DNA of 64,000 bases, taken from contig DEWY01000013.1 in NCBI GenBank assembly GCA_002363865.1, positions 1 to 64,000 on the forward strand. Direction: 5' to 3'. Shown here one piece after another: positions 35,543 through 43,803 of the stretch. Every line of letters starts with the position of its first letter. The first letter of the stretch is position 1. The position numbers and the translations under genes were made by a program. Source of the stretch: Caulobacteraceae bacterium UBA3198. GTDB taxonomy: Bacteria; Pseudomonadota; Alphaproteobacteria; Caulobacterales; Caulobacteraceae. The notes under the pieces are model-generated. The model did not search any database. It was not told the origin of the DNA and saw nothing but the letters and a program-made list of their open reading frames with translations.

Positions 35543-36475
35543 ATGACCGCCGTCCGCGCCGCCGCGCCCGTTTCGCCTCACCCCGCCATCACTGACTTCA
35601 TCGCCGATGGCGCCCATGTCTTCGACGATCTGGTCGACCCGCAGGCCGCCGCCGCCCTGCTGGCGGACATCCGCGCCACCCGCCCCTTCGACCACCGACT
35701 GTTCCTGAGCGAGGCCGAGTTCGACGCCGACCCCCAGCATGTAGGCGTCAATCCCCGCCCAGGCCGCAACCTGCTCGAGCGTTTCGAAGATCGCCTGGAT
35801 TTCGTGGAGCAGGCCCCGCACATCGCCGGCGCCCTGCGGGCGCTTCTCGGCGAAGGCTACGAGCTCCTGAACCGCAAGGTCGTCTGCGGCGTGCCCCAGG
35901 CCTCGGTGCCGGCCTGGCTCCAGGCCCGGATCCTGGGCAATCCCGTGAACAATCTCGGCGCCTATGTCCGCCCGGAATATCGGGATGTGACCTATTTCTA
36001 TGGCATCGATTTCCACCAGGACCTGATCGACTACCGGGACCGGCCGGCCGACTTCCTGACCCTCTATGTGTATCTGCATCCGGTCAGCCGACTGGACGCG
36101 CCGCTGTTCCTGCTCACCGGTTCGCACCAGCTTGGCGGGACCGTGTTCCCCCACGACCTGACCCGCCAGGGCCCTGAGGCCTGGCTCTATCGCGACGGTC
36201 GTGGCGAAGAGGTTGAGGTCCGTCAGCGGCTGCTCACCGGACCGGCCGGCTTCGCGGCCATCTGGCATGCCTGCACCCTGCACGGCACCCAGCCCGACGC
36301 CGCCGACCATGAGCGGATCTCCCTCCGCTACCTGCTCGCGCGGGGACCCGCCCCGGCGGGGATCGACGAGGTGAACGCGGCCCTGCGGGGGCCGCTCGCC
36401 CTGCCTCAAACCCGCCTTGACCTCGCCCCTGACGGCCAGGCTGTGGTCAAGGGCAACATCGTCAATCAGGTCTGA
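35543..36475 (+). CDS. PhyH-type Fe(II)/2-oxoglutarate dioxygenase
   Basis: 310 residues. The iron-binding triad is visible: His158-x-Asp160 in GIDFHQDL and the distal His247 in TLHGTQ, followed by Arg262 (ISLRY) for 2-oxoglutarate. The core is the double-stranded beta-helix of the phytanoyl-CoA dioxygenase family. It would hydroxylate a small molecule, perhaps the product of the sulfatase cluster. ATG 35543 is 84 bp after the sulfatase, so it may be the last gene of that group. Confidence 0.82.
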   Translation: MTAVRAAAPVSPHPAITDFIADGAHVFDDLVDPQAAAALLADIRATRPFDHRLFLSEAEFDADPQHVGVNPRPGRNLLERFEDRLDFVEQAPHIAGALRALLGEGYELLNRKVVCGVPQASVPAWLQARILGNPVNNLGAYVRPEYRDVTYFYGIDFHQDLIDYRDRPADFLTLYVYLHPVSRLDAPLFLLTGSHQLGGTVFPHDLTRQGPEAWLYRDGRGEEVEVRQRLLTGPAGFAAIWHACTLHGTQPDAADHERISLRYLLARGPAPAGIDEVNAALRGPLALPQTRLDLAPDGQAVVKGNIVNQV

Positions 36476-36480
36476 GCGGC

Positions 36481-36570
36481 CTAACGCACCGCATTCAGGA
36501 CCTCCAGAAGCTCGGCCGCTCGGACCGGCTTGGCGACGAAGGCGGTCATGCCGGCGTCCTCGTCGCTGAC
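36481..36570 (-). pseudogene. Receiver-domain C-terminal remnant
   Basis: The minus strand reads SDEDAGMTAFVAKPVRAAEL followed by LEVLNAVR and TAG. This is the last part of a response-regulator receiver domain (GMxAFVxKPVRxxEL with the conserved Lys-Pro), usually found at the end of a hybrid histidine kinase. The sequence before it is not receiver-like, and the phosphorylated Asp is missing. Probably debris of a deleted kinase gene. Confidence 0.55.
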
Positions 36571-36869
36571 AGAGCGGGGGCTGCCCACCGACCTCAGCTC
36601 GGCGTCGTGGGTGAAACCAAAGTTGCGATGATAGGTCGTCGGCCAGTCTGCCGCCGAGGGCTGGCGGCCTTTCTGAGCGAGGAGTTTGGCGAAGGCGCAG
36701 ACGTCGAGCGGCGCCCTTGAATGACTTGGACGCTGGCCTGTCCTTCGCCTTGCTGATGGTGGCCGTGTGTCCCCGGCTGCGGTGAGCCGCCTCTTGAAGA
36801 GGTCAGACGCGCCGGAGGGTTGACCCCTCCAGCGCCTCCGGCCGCAATGGCCCACGCTCGGTTGGCTCC
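36571..36869. other. Gap without a clear gene
   Basis: About 300 bp between the receiver remnant and the universal stress gene. A low-quality minus-strand frame continues through it, but it shows no domain. It may be the decayed body of the same lost gene. Confidence 0.35.
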
Positions 36870-37718
36870 TCAGTGGCTCAGCAGCAGGTAGCGGGTCGGT
36901 TCGTCCATCAGCGTCCGCGTGACGCCGCCGAACACCCATTCCCGCAGCCGGCTTTGACCATAGGCGCCAGCCACGATCAGGTCGGCGCCGATCGCCTGAG
37001 CCGCGGCGTTCAGCTCGCCGACCACGCCGGCGTCCGAAGCGACGCTGACCTTCGCCGTCGCTCTCGCCGCCACGCCGCGCCGGGAGAGGTAGTCAATGAC
37101 GTCGTCGACCTGCCTCTGGACGGCGCCCGTCTCGTCCTGACTGCAGACCGCCGCCACGACGACCTGCTTGGCCCGTTGCAGGAAGGGCAGACCGTCCTGC
37201 AGGGCGCGGCGGGCCTCGCGGGTGTCCTTCCAGGCGACGACGACAGCATCCCCCTTCAGGGGCGCGCCCTTGTCCGGGACCACCAGAACGGGCCGGCCGC
37301 TGCGCATGACCACCTCGGCCGGGTCGGCGGCGCGGTAATAGTTGGTCTGGGGGTGAGCGCTGACCACGATGAGGTCAGCCGATCTGGATAGGGCCGCCAG
37401 GGCCCGGGCCGGCGTCTCGCGCATGGCGCGCCATTCGCTGTCGAGGCCTGCGGCCTCGTGGCTGAAAACCTTCTGGGCGGCGGCCAGGTCCTCTTCGATC
37501 TGCTGGTTCATCGCCACCACCCATTCGGCGGTGTTCACCCCGCCATAGGGACTGGCCACCAGGGGCTGGGCCATCTCGGCGCCCAGACCGATCAGTCGCG
37601 CGCCCATGGTCTTGGCCAGGCTGATCGCCACCTGAACCCGGTCGTGGGAGGCTTCGCCCGGCTCTACGTGGACAAGGACGCCGCCGAGGGCGGATGGGTT
37701 GGGGGAGGTGTCAGACAT
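36870..37718 (-). CDS. Universal stress protein, two UspA domains
   Basis: 282 residues with tandem UspA-like halves. The first reads VLVHVEPGEASHDRVQVAISLAKTMGARL with DLIVVSAHPQ; the second ends IVAGAYGQSRLREWVFGGVTRTLM, matching the GxxGxxxxxxxGSxxxxL ATP-binding type. Family members help survive starvation and stress. It is not linked to its neighbours. Confidence 0.9.
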   Translation of the reverse strand: MSDTSPNPSALGGVLVHVEPGEASHDRVQVAISLAKTMGARLIGLGAEMAQPLVASPYGGVNTAEWVVAMNQQIEEDLAAAQKVFSHEAAGLDSEWRAMRETPARALAALSRSADLIVVSAHPQTNYYRAADPAEVVMRSGRPVLVVPDKGAPLKGDAVVVAWKDTREARRALQDGLPFLQRAKQVVVAAVCSQDETGAVQRQVDDVIDYLSRRGVAARATAKVSVASDAGVVGELNAAAQAIGADLIVAGAYGQSRLREWVFGGVTRTLMDEPTRYLLLSH

Positions 37719-37909
37719 GGCGGCTTCCTCAACGACCTGAACGGGCGCTCCTGGCCCAGCGCTCGCAGACTAGGCCTTCTGGCGGTCGACCCCCAACTCA
37801 GGGTTATCCCTTAGGTTGTTCGGGCCTCGGCGCTCGTCCGGATTGATCTGTGTCAGGGCGCGCCCACCGGCTGCGCGCCCCTATGCGGATCCTAACGGAG
37901 GGCACGACC

Positions 37910-38359
37910 ATGGATGTGACAGGAACCACCTGGATTCTGGTGGCCGATGGCGATCAGGCGCGGATCTTTGAGGAACGCCAGCGGGCCGGCGAGGTGCGCG
38001 AAGTCGTGGCCAGACACATGGGGCGGACCGGCGGCGACTATCCCAAGGCCGCCGCCCACGGCGCGACCGTGCATGACCGGGCCGGTCACGGCCAGCACGG
38101 CGCGGGCGAACGGGCGCCGCATGAGGAGGCCGAGGATCGCTTCCTTGAGCGGGTGGCCGAAAGTCTGGCCGAGCCCGCCCGCGGCGGCGTCTTTCAGGGG
38201 CTGGTGATCATGGCGCCGCCTCGGGCGCTTGGGGTCTTGCGTCAGGCCTTGCCCAAGCCGGCTCAAGCCCTGGTGGAGGGGTCTGATCCCCATGAGTGCG
38301 TGCGCGAGACCGCTGAGGACATCCGCCATCGTCTGCGCCACCTCCGCGCCAAGGCCTGA
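37910..38359 (+). CDS. Host attachment protein family (PF10116)
   Basis: 149 residues: TTWILVADGDQARIFEERQRAGEVREV, then the C-terminal VIMAPPRALGVLRQAL. The family is named after an Agrobacterium protein needed for attachment to plant cells, and its role in free-living bacteria is unclear. A eukaryotic release-factor-like (eRF1) fold is known for it. ATG 37910; its stop lies 3 bp from the convergent next gene. Confidence 0.85.
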   Translation: MDVTGTTWILVADGDQARIFEERQRAGEVREVVARHMGRTGGDYPKAAAHGATVHDRAGHGQHGAGERAPHEEAEDRFLERVAESLAEPARGGVFQGLVIMAPPRALGVLRQALPKPAQALVEGSDPHECVRETAEDIRHRLRHLRAKA

Positions 38360-38362
38360 GCC

Positions 38363-39610
38363 TCAGGCCATCTGCGGCCGGGGGCTGACCAGGTCTGGCA
38401 GGACCGGCAACTGTTCAATCCGCCAGGGCCGCCCCCCCACGGGGCTGCTCTGGCTGCGACAGACGCCCGGGCCGGACAGGAAGGGGGCTTTGCCTTCCAG
38501 GGCGACCTCCAGTTCCCGCCGGCTGCGGACATTGGTGACCCCAGGCCAGATCCGCCGCCGCTTGTAGGCCTCCATCCGCGCGATGAATCGCCTGAGCACC
38601 ACCAGTCGCCGTTCGGGCGCGGCCTGCGGCAGGACCAGGGTGACGCTGGTGACCGCCTCGGCGGACAGCTGTTCGATCTCGAAGCCGGGATCGTGGGTGC
38701 GCAGGTCGATGGCGCTGAACCGGGGATCGAGAACCTCGTGCAACTGCTTCAGGGCCTGGAAAGAGGGGGCACGGGGGACGTCATAGACGGCCGCGGCCAG
38801 ACGTCGCCGCTCGGAGGCCGGAAGGATGGCCAGGAGCTCCACATAGGCCGCCCGGCGGGAGGGCCGCAGCAGGGTGGAGAAAGAGACAGGCAGATAGAGC
38901 GGCGCGTCTGAGGGGCTTTCGGTCAGAAATCGGAAGGCGGCGATGACGCAGTCGGCGTCAAAGGCCGACGGGTCGCCTGGCAGGTGGTCGTCTCCGTCCA
39001 CGAGGCTGAAATGGGTGCGCGCCTCGGCCGGCGTGCTGGCGACCACGTCGGCCACAAAGATCTGCCGGCCGCTGTAATAGACCCCCTGGACCGCCTCGAT
39101 ATTGGGGTCCCGCGTCGGGATGGGCGGCGGGGCTGAAGGGGCCGCCGGCGCATCATCCGGCGCGCCGCTTGATCCGCTGGATGGGGGAAGTGGCAGACGC
39201 CGGCCATCCGGGGTGATGCGGCTGAGACGGCCGCCGGGCAGCGCGGCGCTCGGATCGGTCATGGCCCGCGCCAGACGGTCCTCGTTCAGCTCGGCGAACC
39301 GTCCCATGGCCGGGTCGTCCCCCTCGAACAGAAGGACCGTCACATCTGAGCCCTCGTGATCGCCCTCGCCGAACAGATGGGCGTGCAACTCCGCCGACAA
39401 CCGACCCAGTTCGGCGATGTCCAGTTCGAGGGCCTGCGGATCGTTGAGCAGGAAGGCGTAGGGGTTGATCACCGAGAACCTTCGCGGCCACGACCAGCGC
39501 ACCTCCAGGAAGGCGGTGGTGAACTTGGCCACGAGCAGGCCGAGGGTTTCTTCCGAATGTGCGCTCTGATCGGAACGCACCACCACGCGCAGACAAGCCA
39601 GGGCCGACAA
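38363..39610 (-). CDS. Conserved hypothetical protein, 415 aa
   Basis: A soluble protein with a Pro/Ser/Ala-rich linker (about 140-165) between two parts. The C-terminal part (LPVSFSTLLRPSRRAAYVEL, then LPASERRRLAAAVYDVP and FSAIDLRTHDPG) has the strand-helix rhythm of an EAL phosphodiesterase domain but none of the EAL, metal or DDFGTG motifs, so it looks like a degenerate EAL-type barrel. The N-terminal part is unknown. A signalling or scaffold role is only a guess. Confidence 0.55.
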   Translation of the reverse strand: MSALACLRVVVRSDQSAHSEETLGLLVAKFTTAFLEVRWSWPRRFSVINPYAFLLNDPQALELDIAELGRLSAELHAHLFGEGDHEGSDVTVLLFEGDDPAMGRFAELNEDRLARAMTDPSAALPGGRLSRITPDGRRLPLPPSSGSSGAPDDAPAAPSAPPPIPTRDPNIEAVQGVYYSGRQIFVADVVASTPAEARTHFSLVDGDDHLPGDPSAFDADCVIAAFRFLTESPSDAPLYLPVSFSTLLRPSRRAAYVELLAILPASERRRLAAAVYDVPRAPSFQALKQLHEVLDPRFSAIDLRTHDPGFEIEQLSAEAVTSVTLVLPQAAPERRLVVLRRFIARMEAYKRRRIWPGVTNVRSRRELEVALEGKAPFLSGPGVCRSQSSPVGGRPWRIEQLPVLPDLVSPRPQMA

Positions 39611-39934
39611 AAACGCTACTCCTTTTCAGCGAGTTAGCGTCCCACGACAGGATGAAGGGCCCGTTAGCGAGGCCGCGGCCAGAAGCCGCAAGGCGACATA
39701 CAACCCTCTACCCGCCTTGAGTAATGAATGGCCAGGAATACCTAGTAAAGCTGACCGATCTTGGTGAATCTACTGAATCACTGTCGATAGGTACCTCATA
39801 GGTAGCCGCCATTCTTCGTCACAACCTGAAAGAGGTGCGGCCATAAAGGAATCGTTAATGGGATACACGTAACGGTGTTCTTCATTGGCGGGCCCCTTAG
39901 GGGCAGATGGGCCAAGGCCGAGCAGTGATGAGGG
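39611..39934. other. Divergent intergenic region
   Basis: About 320 bp between the 415-aa gene and the chemoreceptor, divergently placed. A region around 39700-39860 is A/T-richer and should hold both promoters. A small GGGCCCCTTAGGGGC palindrome lies around 39890-39905. I found no gene in it. Confidence 0.4.
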
Positions 39935-41440
39935 ATGATGTTCAAGAAGTCGCGATCGAAACAGGCAGTAAAAGATCGGTACCTGGCCGAAGCTGAGGGC
40001 ATGATCGCGGCCTTCAATCGTTCGCAGGCTGTGATCGAATTCAGCCTTGATGGCACGATCCTGAAGGCCAATCAGAACTTCCTCGACGCCATGGGCTACA
40101 CCGCCGACGAGATTGTCGGTCGCCATCACCGTCTGTTCGTGCAGCCCGACGAAGTATCCAAGCCTGACTACAAGGAGTTCTGGGCGACCTTGAACCGCGG
40201 CGAATTCCTATCCAGCAAGTATCTCCGCCTCGCCAAGGGTGGCCGCGAAGTCTGGATTCAGGCGACCTACAATCCGATCCTCGATGCGGACGGGAAGCCA
40301 GTGAAGGTGGTGAAGTTCGCCACGGACGTCACCGAGATCGAACTGGACCGCAAACGCCGGCTGCAGGAGCAGCAGGCGGCCCAGGCCCGTCAGGAGCAGG
40401 CCATGGCCGCGATCGGGGCCGGCCTCTCGGCGGTCGCGGCCGGCGATCTGATGGCGCGCATCGATGGCGACTTCCCCAGCGAATATGTCCGCCTCCAGAC
40501 CGATTTCAACGCCGCCATCGCCAGTCTGGCTGAGGCCATGGGCGCCATCATCGGCGCGACCAGCAGCATCGATGGCGCCACCGCCGAGATCGCCCAGGCC
40601 GCCGACGACCTGTCGCGGCGCACCGAGCAGCAGGCCGCCAGCCTTGAGGAGACCGCAGCGGCGCTCGATGAGCTCACCGCCACGGTCAAGCGCACGGCCG
40701 AGGGAGCCACGGAGGCCCGCGACGTGGTGGGCGCCGCGCGCACCGATGCTGAGGCGTCCGGCCAGGTGGTGGGCGAGGCGGTCGCCGCCATGGGCCAGAT
40801 CGAACAGTCCTCGGCCCAGATCAGCCAGATCATCGGCGTGATCGATGAGATCGCCTTCCAGACCAACCTCCTGGCCCTGAACGCCGGCGTTGAAGCCGCC
40901 CGGGCCGGCGACGCCGGCCGGGGCTTCGCCGTCGTCGCCTCAGAAGTGCGGGCTCTGGCTCAGCGCTCGGCCGAGGCCGCCAAGGAGATCAAGGCCCTGA
41001 TCAGCGCCTCGACCGAGCAGGTGTCGCAAGGGGTCGGATTGGTCGGCAAGACCGGCGACGCGCTCCAGCGGATCGTCAGCCAGGTGGGCCGCATCACGGG
41101 TCTCGTCTCTGAGATCGCCGCCAGCGCCCAGGAACAGGCCACCGGCCTGCAGGAGGTCAATACGGCGGTCAATCAGATGGACCAGATGACCCAGCAGAAC
41201 GCCGCCATGGTCGAACAGTCCACCGCCGCCAGCCAGGCCCTGGCCCAGGACGCCGGCGAACTCACCCGCCTGATCAGCCGCTTCTCGGTGGCCGGCGTCG
41301 AGGCCCGCGCGGCGCCCGCCCGACGGCCGACCGCGCCGCCGCCGCGTATGTCGCGCCCGCAGGCCCGCCCCCAGACCCGCGGCTCTGCGGCCCTGAAACT
41401 GGCGCCCCAGGCCCAGGACGACACCTGGGAGGAGTTCTAA
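39935..41440 (+). CDS. Soluble PAS-domain chemoreceptor (MCP)
   Basis: 501 residues with no transmembrane span, so cytoplasmic. The PAS domain spans about 20-140 (SQAVIEFSLDGTILKANQNF, then EIVGRHHRLF), followed by a HAMP-like coil (GDLMARIDGDFPSEYVRL), then the methyl-accepting signalling domain with the hairpin tip IAFQTNLLALNAGVEAARAG. The C-terminus is DDTWEEF, resembling the CheR/CheB-docking pentapeptides (xWxxF) of MCPs. It probably senses redox or a bound ligand through PAS. ATGATG start after GATGAGGG. Confidence 0.93.
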   Translation: MMFKKSRSKQAVKDRYLAEAEGMIAAFNRSQAVIEFSLDGTILKANQNFLDAMGYTADEIVGRHHRLFVQPDEVSKPDYKEFWATLNRGEFLSSKYLRLAKGGREVWIQATYNPILDADGKPVKVVKFATDVTEIELDRKRRLQEQQAAQARQEQAMAAIGAGLSAVAAGDLMARIDGDFPSEYVRLQTDFNAAIASLAEAMGAIIGATSSIDGATAEIAQAADDLSRRTEQQAASLEETAAALDELTATVKRTAEGATEARDVVGAARTDAEASGQVVGEAVAAMGQIEQSSAQISQIIGVIDEIAFQTNLLALNAGVEAARAGDAGRGFAVVASEVRALAQRSAEAAKEIKALISASTEQVSQGVGLVGKTGDALQRIVSQVGRITGLVSEIAASAQEQATGLQEVNTAVNQMDQMTQQNAAMVEQSTAASQALAQDAGELTRLISRFSVAGVEARAAPARRPTAPPPRMSRPQARPQTRGSAALKLAPQAQDDTWEEF

Positions 41441-41466
41441 GCCTGCGCTGATCCTGCCAGGATAGG

Positions 41467-41490
41467 GGCGCGCTCCGTCCGGAGCGCGCC
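41467..41490. terminator. 10-bp GC hairpin after the chemoreceptor
   Basis: GGCGCGCTCC pairs perfectly with GGAGCGCGCC around a GTCC loop, between the MCP stop and the next ATG. There is no T-run, so it may only weaken read-through. Confidence 0.45.
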
Positions 41491-41507
41491 ATGGCGGGGA
41501 CAGGAAG

Positions 41508-43028
41508 ATGGGCGGGGCGCGACTGGCTGCGGTGTTGGCGGGGCTCTTGGCGCTCGTCTTCAGCACGATCGCAACGGCCTCCCCGCCCCCTGAACGTCCG
41601 GCCGATCTCCGCCTGGAGGGCCAACTCACCCGAGCTGATCACGAGACCTATCTGGAACTGCCCTTCGCCGTGCCGACGGGGGTGGGGCGTATCAGCGTCG
41701 CATTCCGGCATGACGGGGCGGACCAGCGCACCACGATCGACCTTGGCCTGCGCGATCCGGAGCGGTTTCGCGGCTGGAGCGGCGGCGCGCGGGATCGGTT
41801 CACCCTCGCGGCCACCGACGCCACGCCCTCCTATCTGCCGGGGCCGCTGCCGGCCGGGACCTGGGCGCTTGTCCTGGGCGTGCCCAACCTGCGGGCTGGG
41901 GTGACCACCCGCTATGTCGCAGAGATCTGGCTCGAGCCGCAGAATGCGCCCTTTACAGGCCTGTCAGAGGCCCCCCTTGCCGCGGGGCCGGGCTGGTGGC
42001 GCGGCGACCTGCATGTCCACTCCGGCCACAGCGACGGGACCTGTCGCAGCAGGCGCGGGGCGGCCGTCCCCTGTCCCCTGTTCAAGATCATTGAGGCCGC
42101 GGCGGCGCGGGGCCTGGATTTCGTGGCGCTGACTGAGCACAACGCCGCCTCGCACGCCCAGGGGCTGCGGGAGCTGCAGCCCTTTTTCGATGACATTCTG
42201 CTGATTCCGGGCCGGGAGCTGACCACCTTTCAGGGGCACGCCAATCTGTTCGGCCTGACCGCTCCCCTGGAGTTTCGCCTGGGGTCGCCGGGTGCGACAG
42301 ACCTGAACGCCGTGGTCGACCGGGCCGCCAGCCTCGGCGCCGTGGTCTCCATCAACCACCCGCGCATGCCGTCTGGGGAGGCCTGTATGGGCTGCGGCTG
42401 GCGGGGTGATGTCGACCCCTCCAGGATCGACGCCGTGGAGGTGTTGAACGGCGGGGCCATGGCCGCCTTCGGCGGCCGCGCCGAGTCGCCGTTCAGCGGG
42501 ATCGGCTTCTGGGAGAGCCTGCTCGACCAGGGCCATCAGATCACCGCCATCGCCGGCAGCGACAGCCATGACCCCGACCGTCCCGGTGACGCCCCAGGCG
42601 CCCTTGGCCGCCCCGCCACCGTGATCTGGGCCCACAGCCTGTCCCAGGCCGACCTGATGACGGGCCTTCGGGCAGGCCGCGCCTTTGTCGACCTCACCCA
42701 TCCAGGACTCGCGGCCTTCGACATTGAGGCGCGCTCTGAGGACGCCAGGGCGAGGATGGGCGGACAGCTGAACACGCCCGCCGGCCAGACGACCGCCTTC
42801 CGCGTGGCCGTCGAAGGCGCGCCGCCCGCCCGTCTGCATGTGGTCGAGCCTGGCAAGGTCGTTGAGGTTCTGCCCTTGCCGGCCGGCGCGCAGGCGGAGG
42901 TGACCTTCACCCGGCGCAGCGAGGGCCGGCCGGGTTGGCTCAGGGTCGAACTGCGGGACCTGGAAGGCGTGCTGCTGGCCCTCTCCAATCCCATCTATCT
43001 CAATGCGCCGGCCGCTCCCGCGCCCTGA
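41508..43028 (+). CDS. CehA/McbA-type PHP-fold metallohydrolase
   Basis: 506 residues with a signal peptide (LAAVLAGLLALVFSTIATA), a beta-rich domain, and the PHP hydrolase domain: GDLHVHSGHSDGT (metal His pair), LTEHNAAS, ELTTFQGHANLFG, SINHPRMP and AIAGSDSHD. CehA hydrolyses carbaryl in pesticide degraders, but most relatives act on unknown phosphate esters or carbamates. The C-terminal part is beta-rich. It is likely periplasmic. Confidence 0.85.
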   Translation: MGGARLAAVLAGLLALVFSTIATASPPPERPADLRLEGQLTRADHETYLELPFAVPTGVGRISVAFRHDGADQRTTIDLGLRDPERFRGWSGGARDRFTLAATDATPSYLPGPLPAGTWALVLGVPNLRAGVTTRYVAEIWLEPQNAPFTGLSEAPLAAGPGWWRGDLHVHSGHSDGTCRSRRGAAVPCPLFKIIEAAAARGLDFVALTEHNAASHAQGLRELQPFFDDILLIPGRELTTFQGHANLFGLTAPLEFRLGSPGATDLNAVVDRAASLGAVVSINHPRMPSGEACMGCGWRGDVDPSRIDAVEVLNGGAMAAFGGRAESPFSGIGFWESLLDQGHQITAIAGSDSHDPDRPGDAPGALGRPATVIWAHSLSQADLMTGLRAGRAFVDLTHPGLAAFDIEARSEDARARMGGQLNTPAGQTTAFRVAVEGAPPARLHVVEPGKVVEVLPLPAGAQAEVTFTRRSEGRPGWLRVELRDLEGVLLALSNPIYLNAPAAPAP

Positions 43029-43050
43029 GCGGCCCAGCCGCCGAACATGC

Positions 43051-43065
43051 TTAATCAGACATTAA
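43051..43065. promoter_or_regulatory. CtrA-type box (TTAA-N7-TTAA)
   Basis: TTAA at 43051-43054 and 43062-43065 are separated by exactly seven bases, the full consensus of the cell-cycle regulator CtrA, 65 bp before the eipA start. CtrA activation of eipA is known in Brucella. Binding here is inferred. Confidence 0.6.
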
Positions 43066-43129
43066 GCCAAGCTGCCCCATTCATGCCTTCGAGAGACGGG
43101 ACGATCCCACCGTCATCAGGAGAACAGAC

Positions 43130-43768
43130 ATGGACCGTCGCAAGCTGATCGTAAGCGGACTGGCGGCGGCCGGCTCGGCGGGCCTCGCCAGCTGCGCCAC
43201 GGCCCAGCCCCAGCCCCAATCCTCGCCCCAAGGGGCGCCCCTGCCCGAGCAGGATCCCAACTTCCCGGTAGAGGCCCAGCAGGCGGCCACCTATTCCCGC
43301 GACGAGATCGTCCGTGATGTCTCCGACTTCCTCGGCGTCACGGCTGAAGCCGCCGGCGGGGCCATTGAGCGCGTCTTCGCCGAAAACGGCAGCCCCACCG
43401 GCTATATCGCCGGCGAGGAGGGCTCAGCCGCCATCAGCATCGGGGCCCGCTATGGCCGCGGCCTACTCTATATGAAGAACCGCCAGACCCAGGAGGTCTT
43501 CTGGCAAGGACCGTCCATCGGCTGGGACCTGGGCGCCAACGCCAGCCGGGTCTTCACCCTCTGCTACAATCTGCACTATCCGGACGCCATCTATCAGCGC
43601 TTCCCCGGCGTGGAGGGCTCGGCCTACCTCGTAGGCGGACTGGGGGTGAACTACCAGAAGGCCAGCGACATCATCCTGGCCCCGATCCGGGCCGGCGTCG
43701 GCCTGCGCCTGGGCGCCAATATCGGCTACCTGGCCTATAGCCGCCAGCGCAACCTCTTCCCGTTCTAG
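43130..43768 (+). CDS. eipA: EipA, periplasmic envelope-integrity protein (DUF1134)
   Basis: 212 residues with a Tat/Sec-like signal (MDRRKLIVSGLAAAGSAGLA) and a Pro/Gln-rich linker. The DUF1134 core reads EIVRDVSDFLGVTAEAAGGA and the conserved GPSIGWDLGANASRVF, closing GVGLRLGANIGYLAYSRQ. EipA is a soluble eight-stranded barrel affecting envelope stress resistance in alphaproteobacteria. A CtrA-type box lies upstream, tying it to the cell cycle. Convergent with pheT. Confidence 0.9.
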   Translation: MDRRKLIVSGLAAAGSAGLASCATAQPQPQSSPQGAPLPEQDPNFPVEAQQAATYSRDEIVRDVSDFLGVTAEAAGGAIERVFAENGSPTGYIAGEEGSAAISIGARYGRGLLYMKNRQTQEVFWQGPSIGWDLGANASRVFTLCYNLHYPDAIYQRFPGVEGSAYLVGGLGVNYQKASDIILAPIRAGVGLRLGANIGYLAYSRQRNLFPF

Positions 43769-43776
43769 AGCCTGGT

Positions 43777-43798
43777 GGGCGCGGCCTTCGCCGCGCCC
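43777..43798. terminator. Bidirectional GC hairpin between eipA and pheT
   Basis: GGGCGCGGC and GCCGCGCCC form a perfect 9-bp stem around CTTC, placed between convergent stops. It has no T-run but the location suggests a shared terminator. Confidence 0.5.
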
Positions 43799-43803
43799 TA
43801 ACC

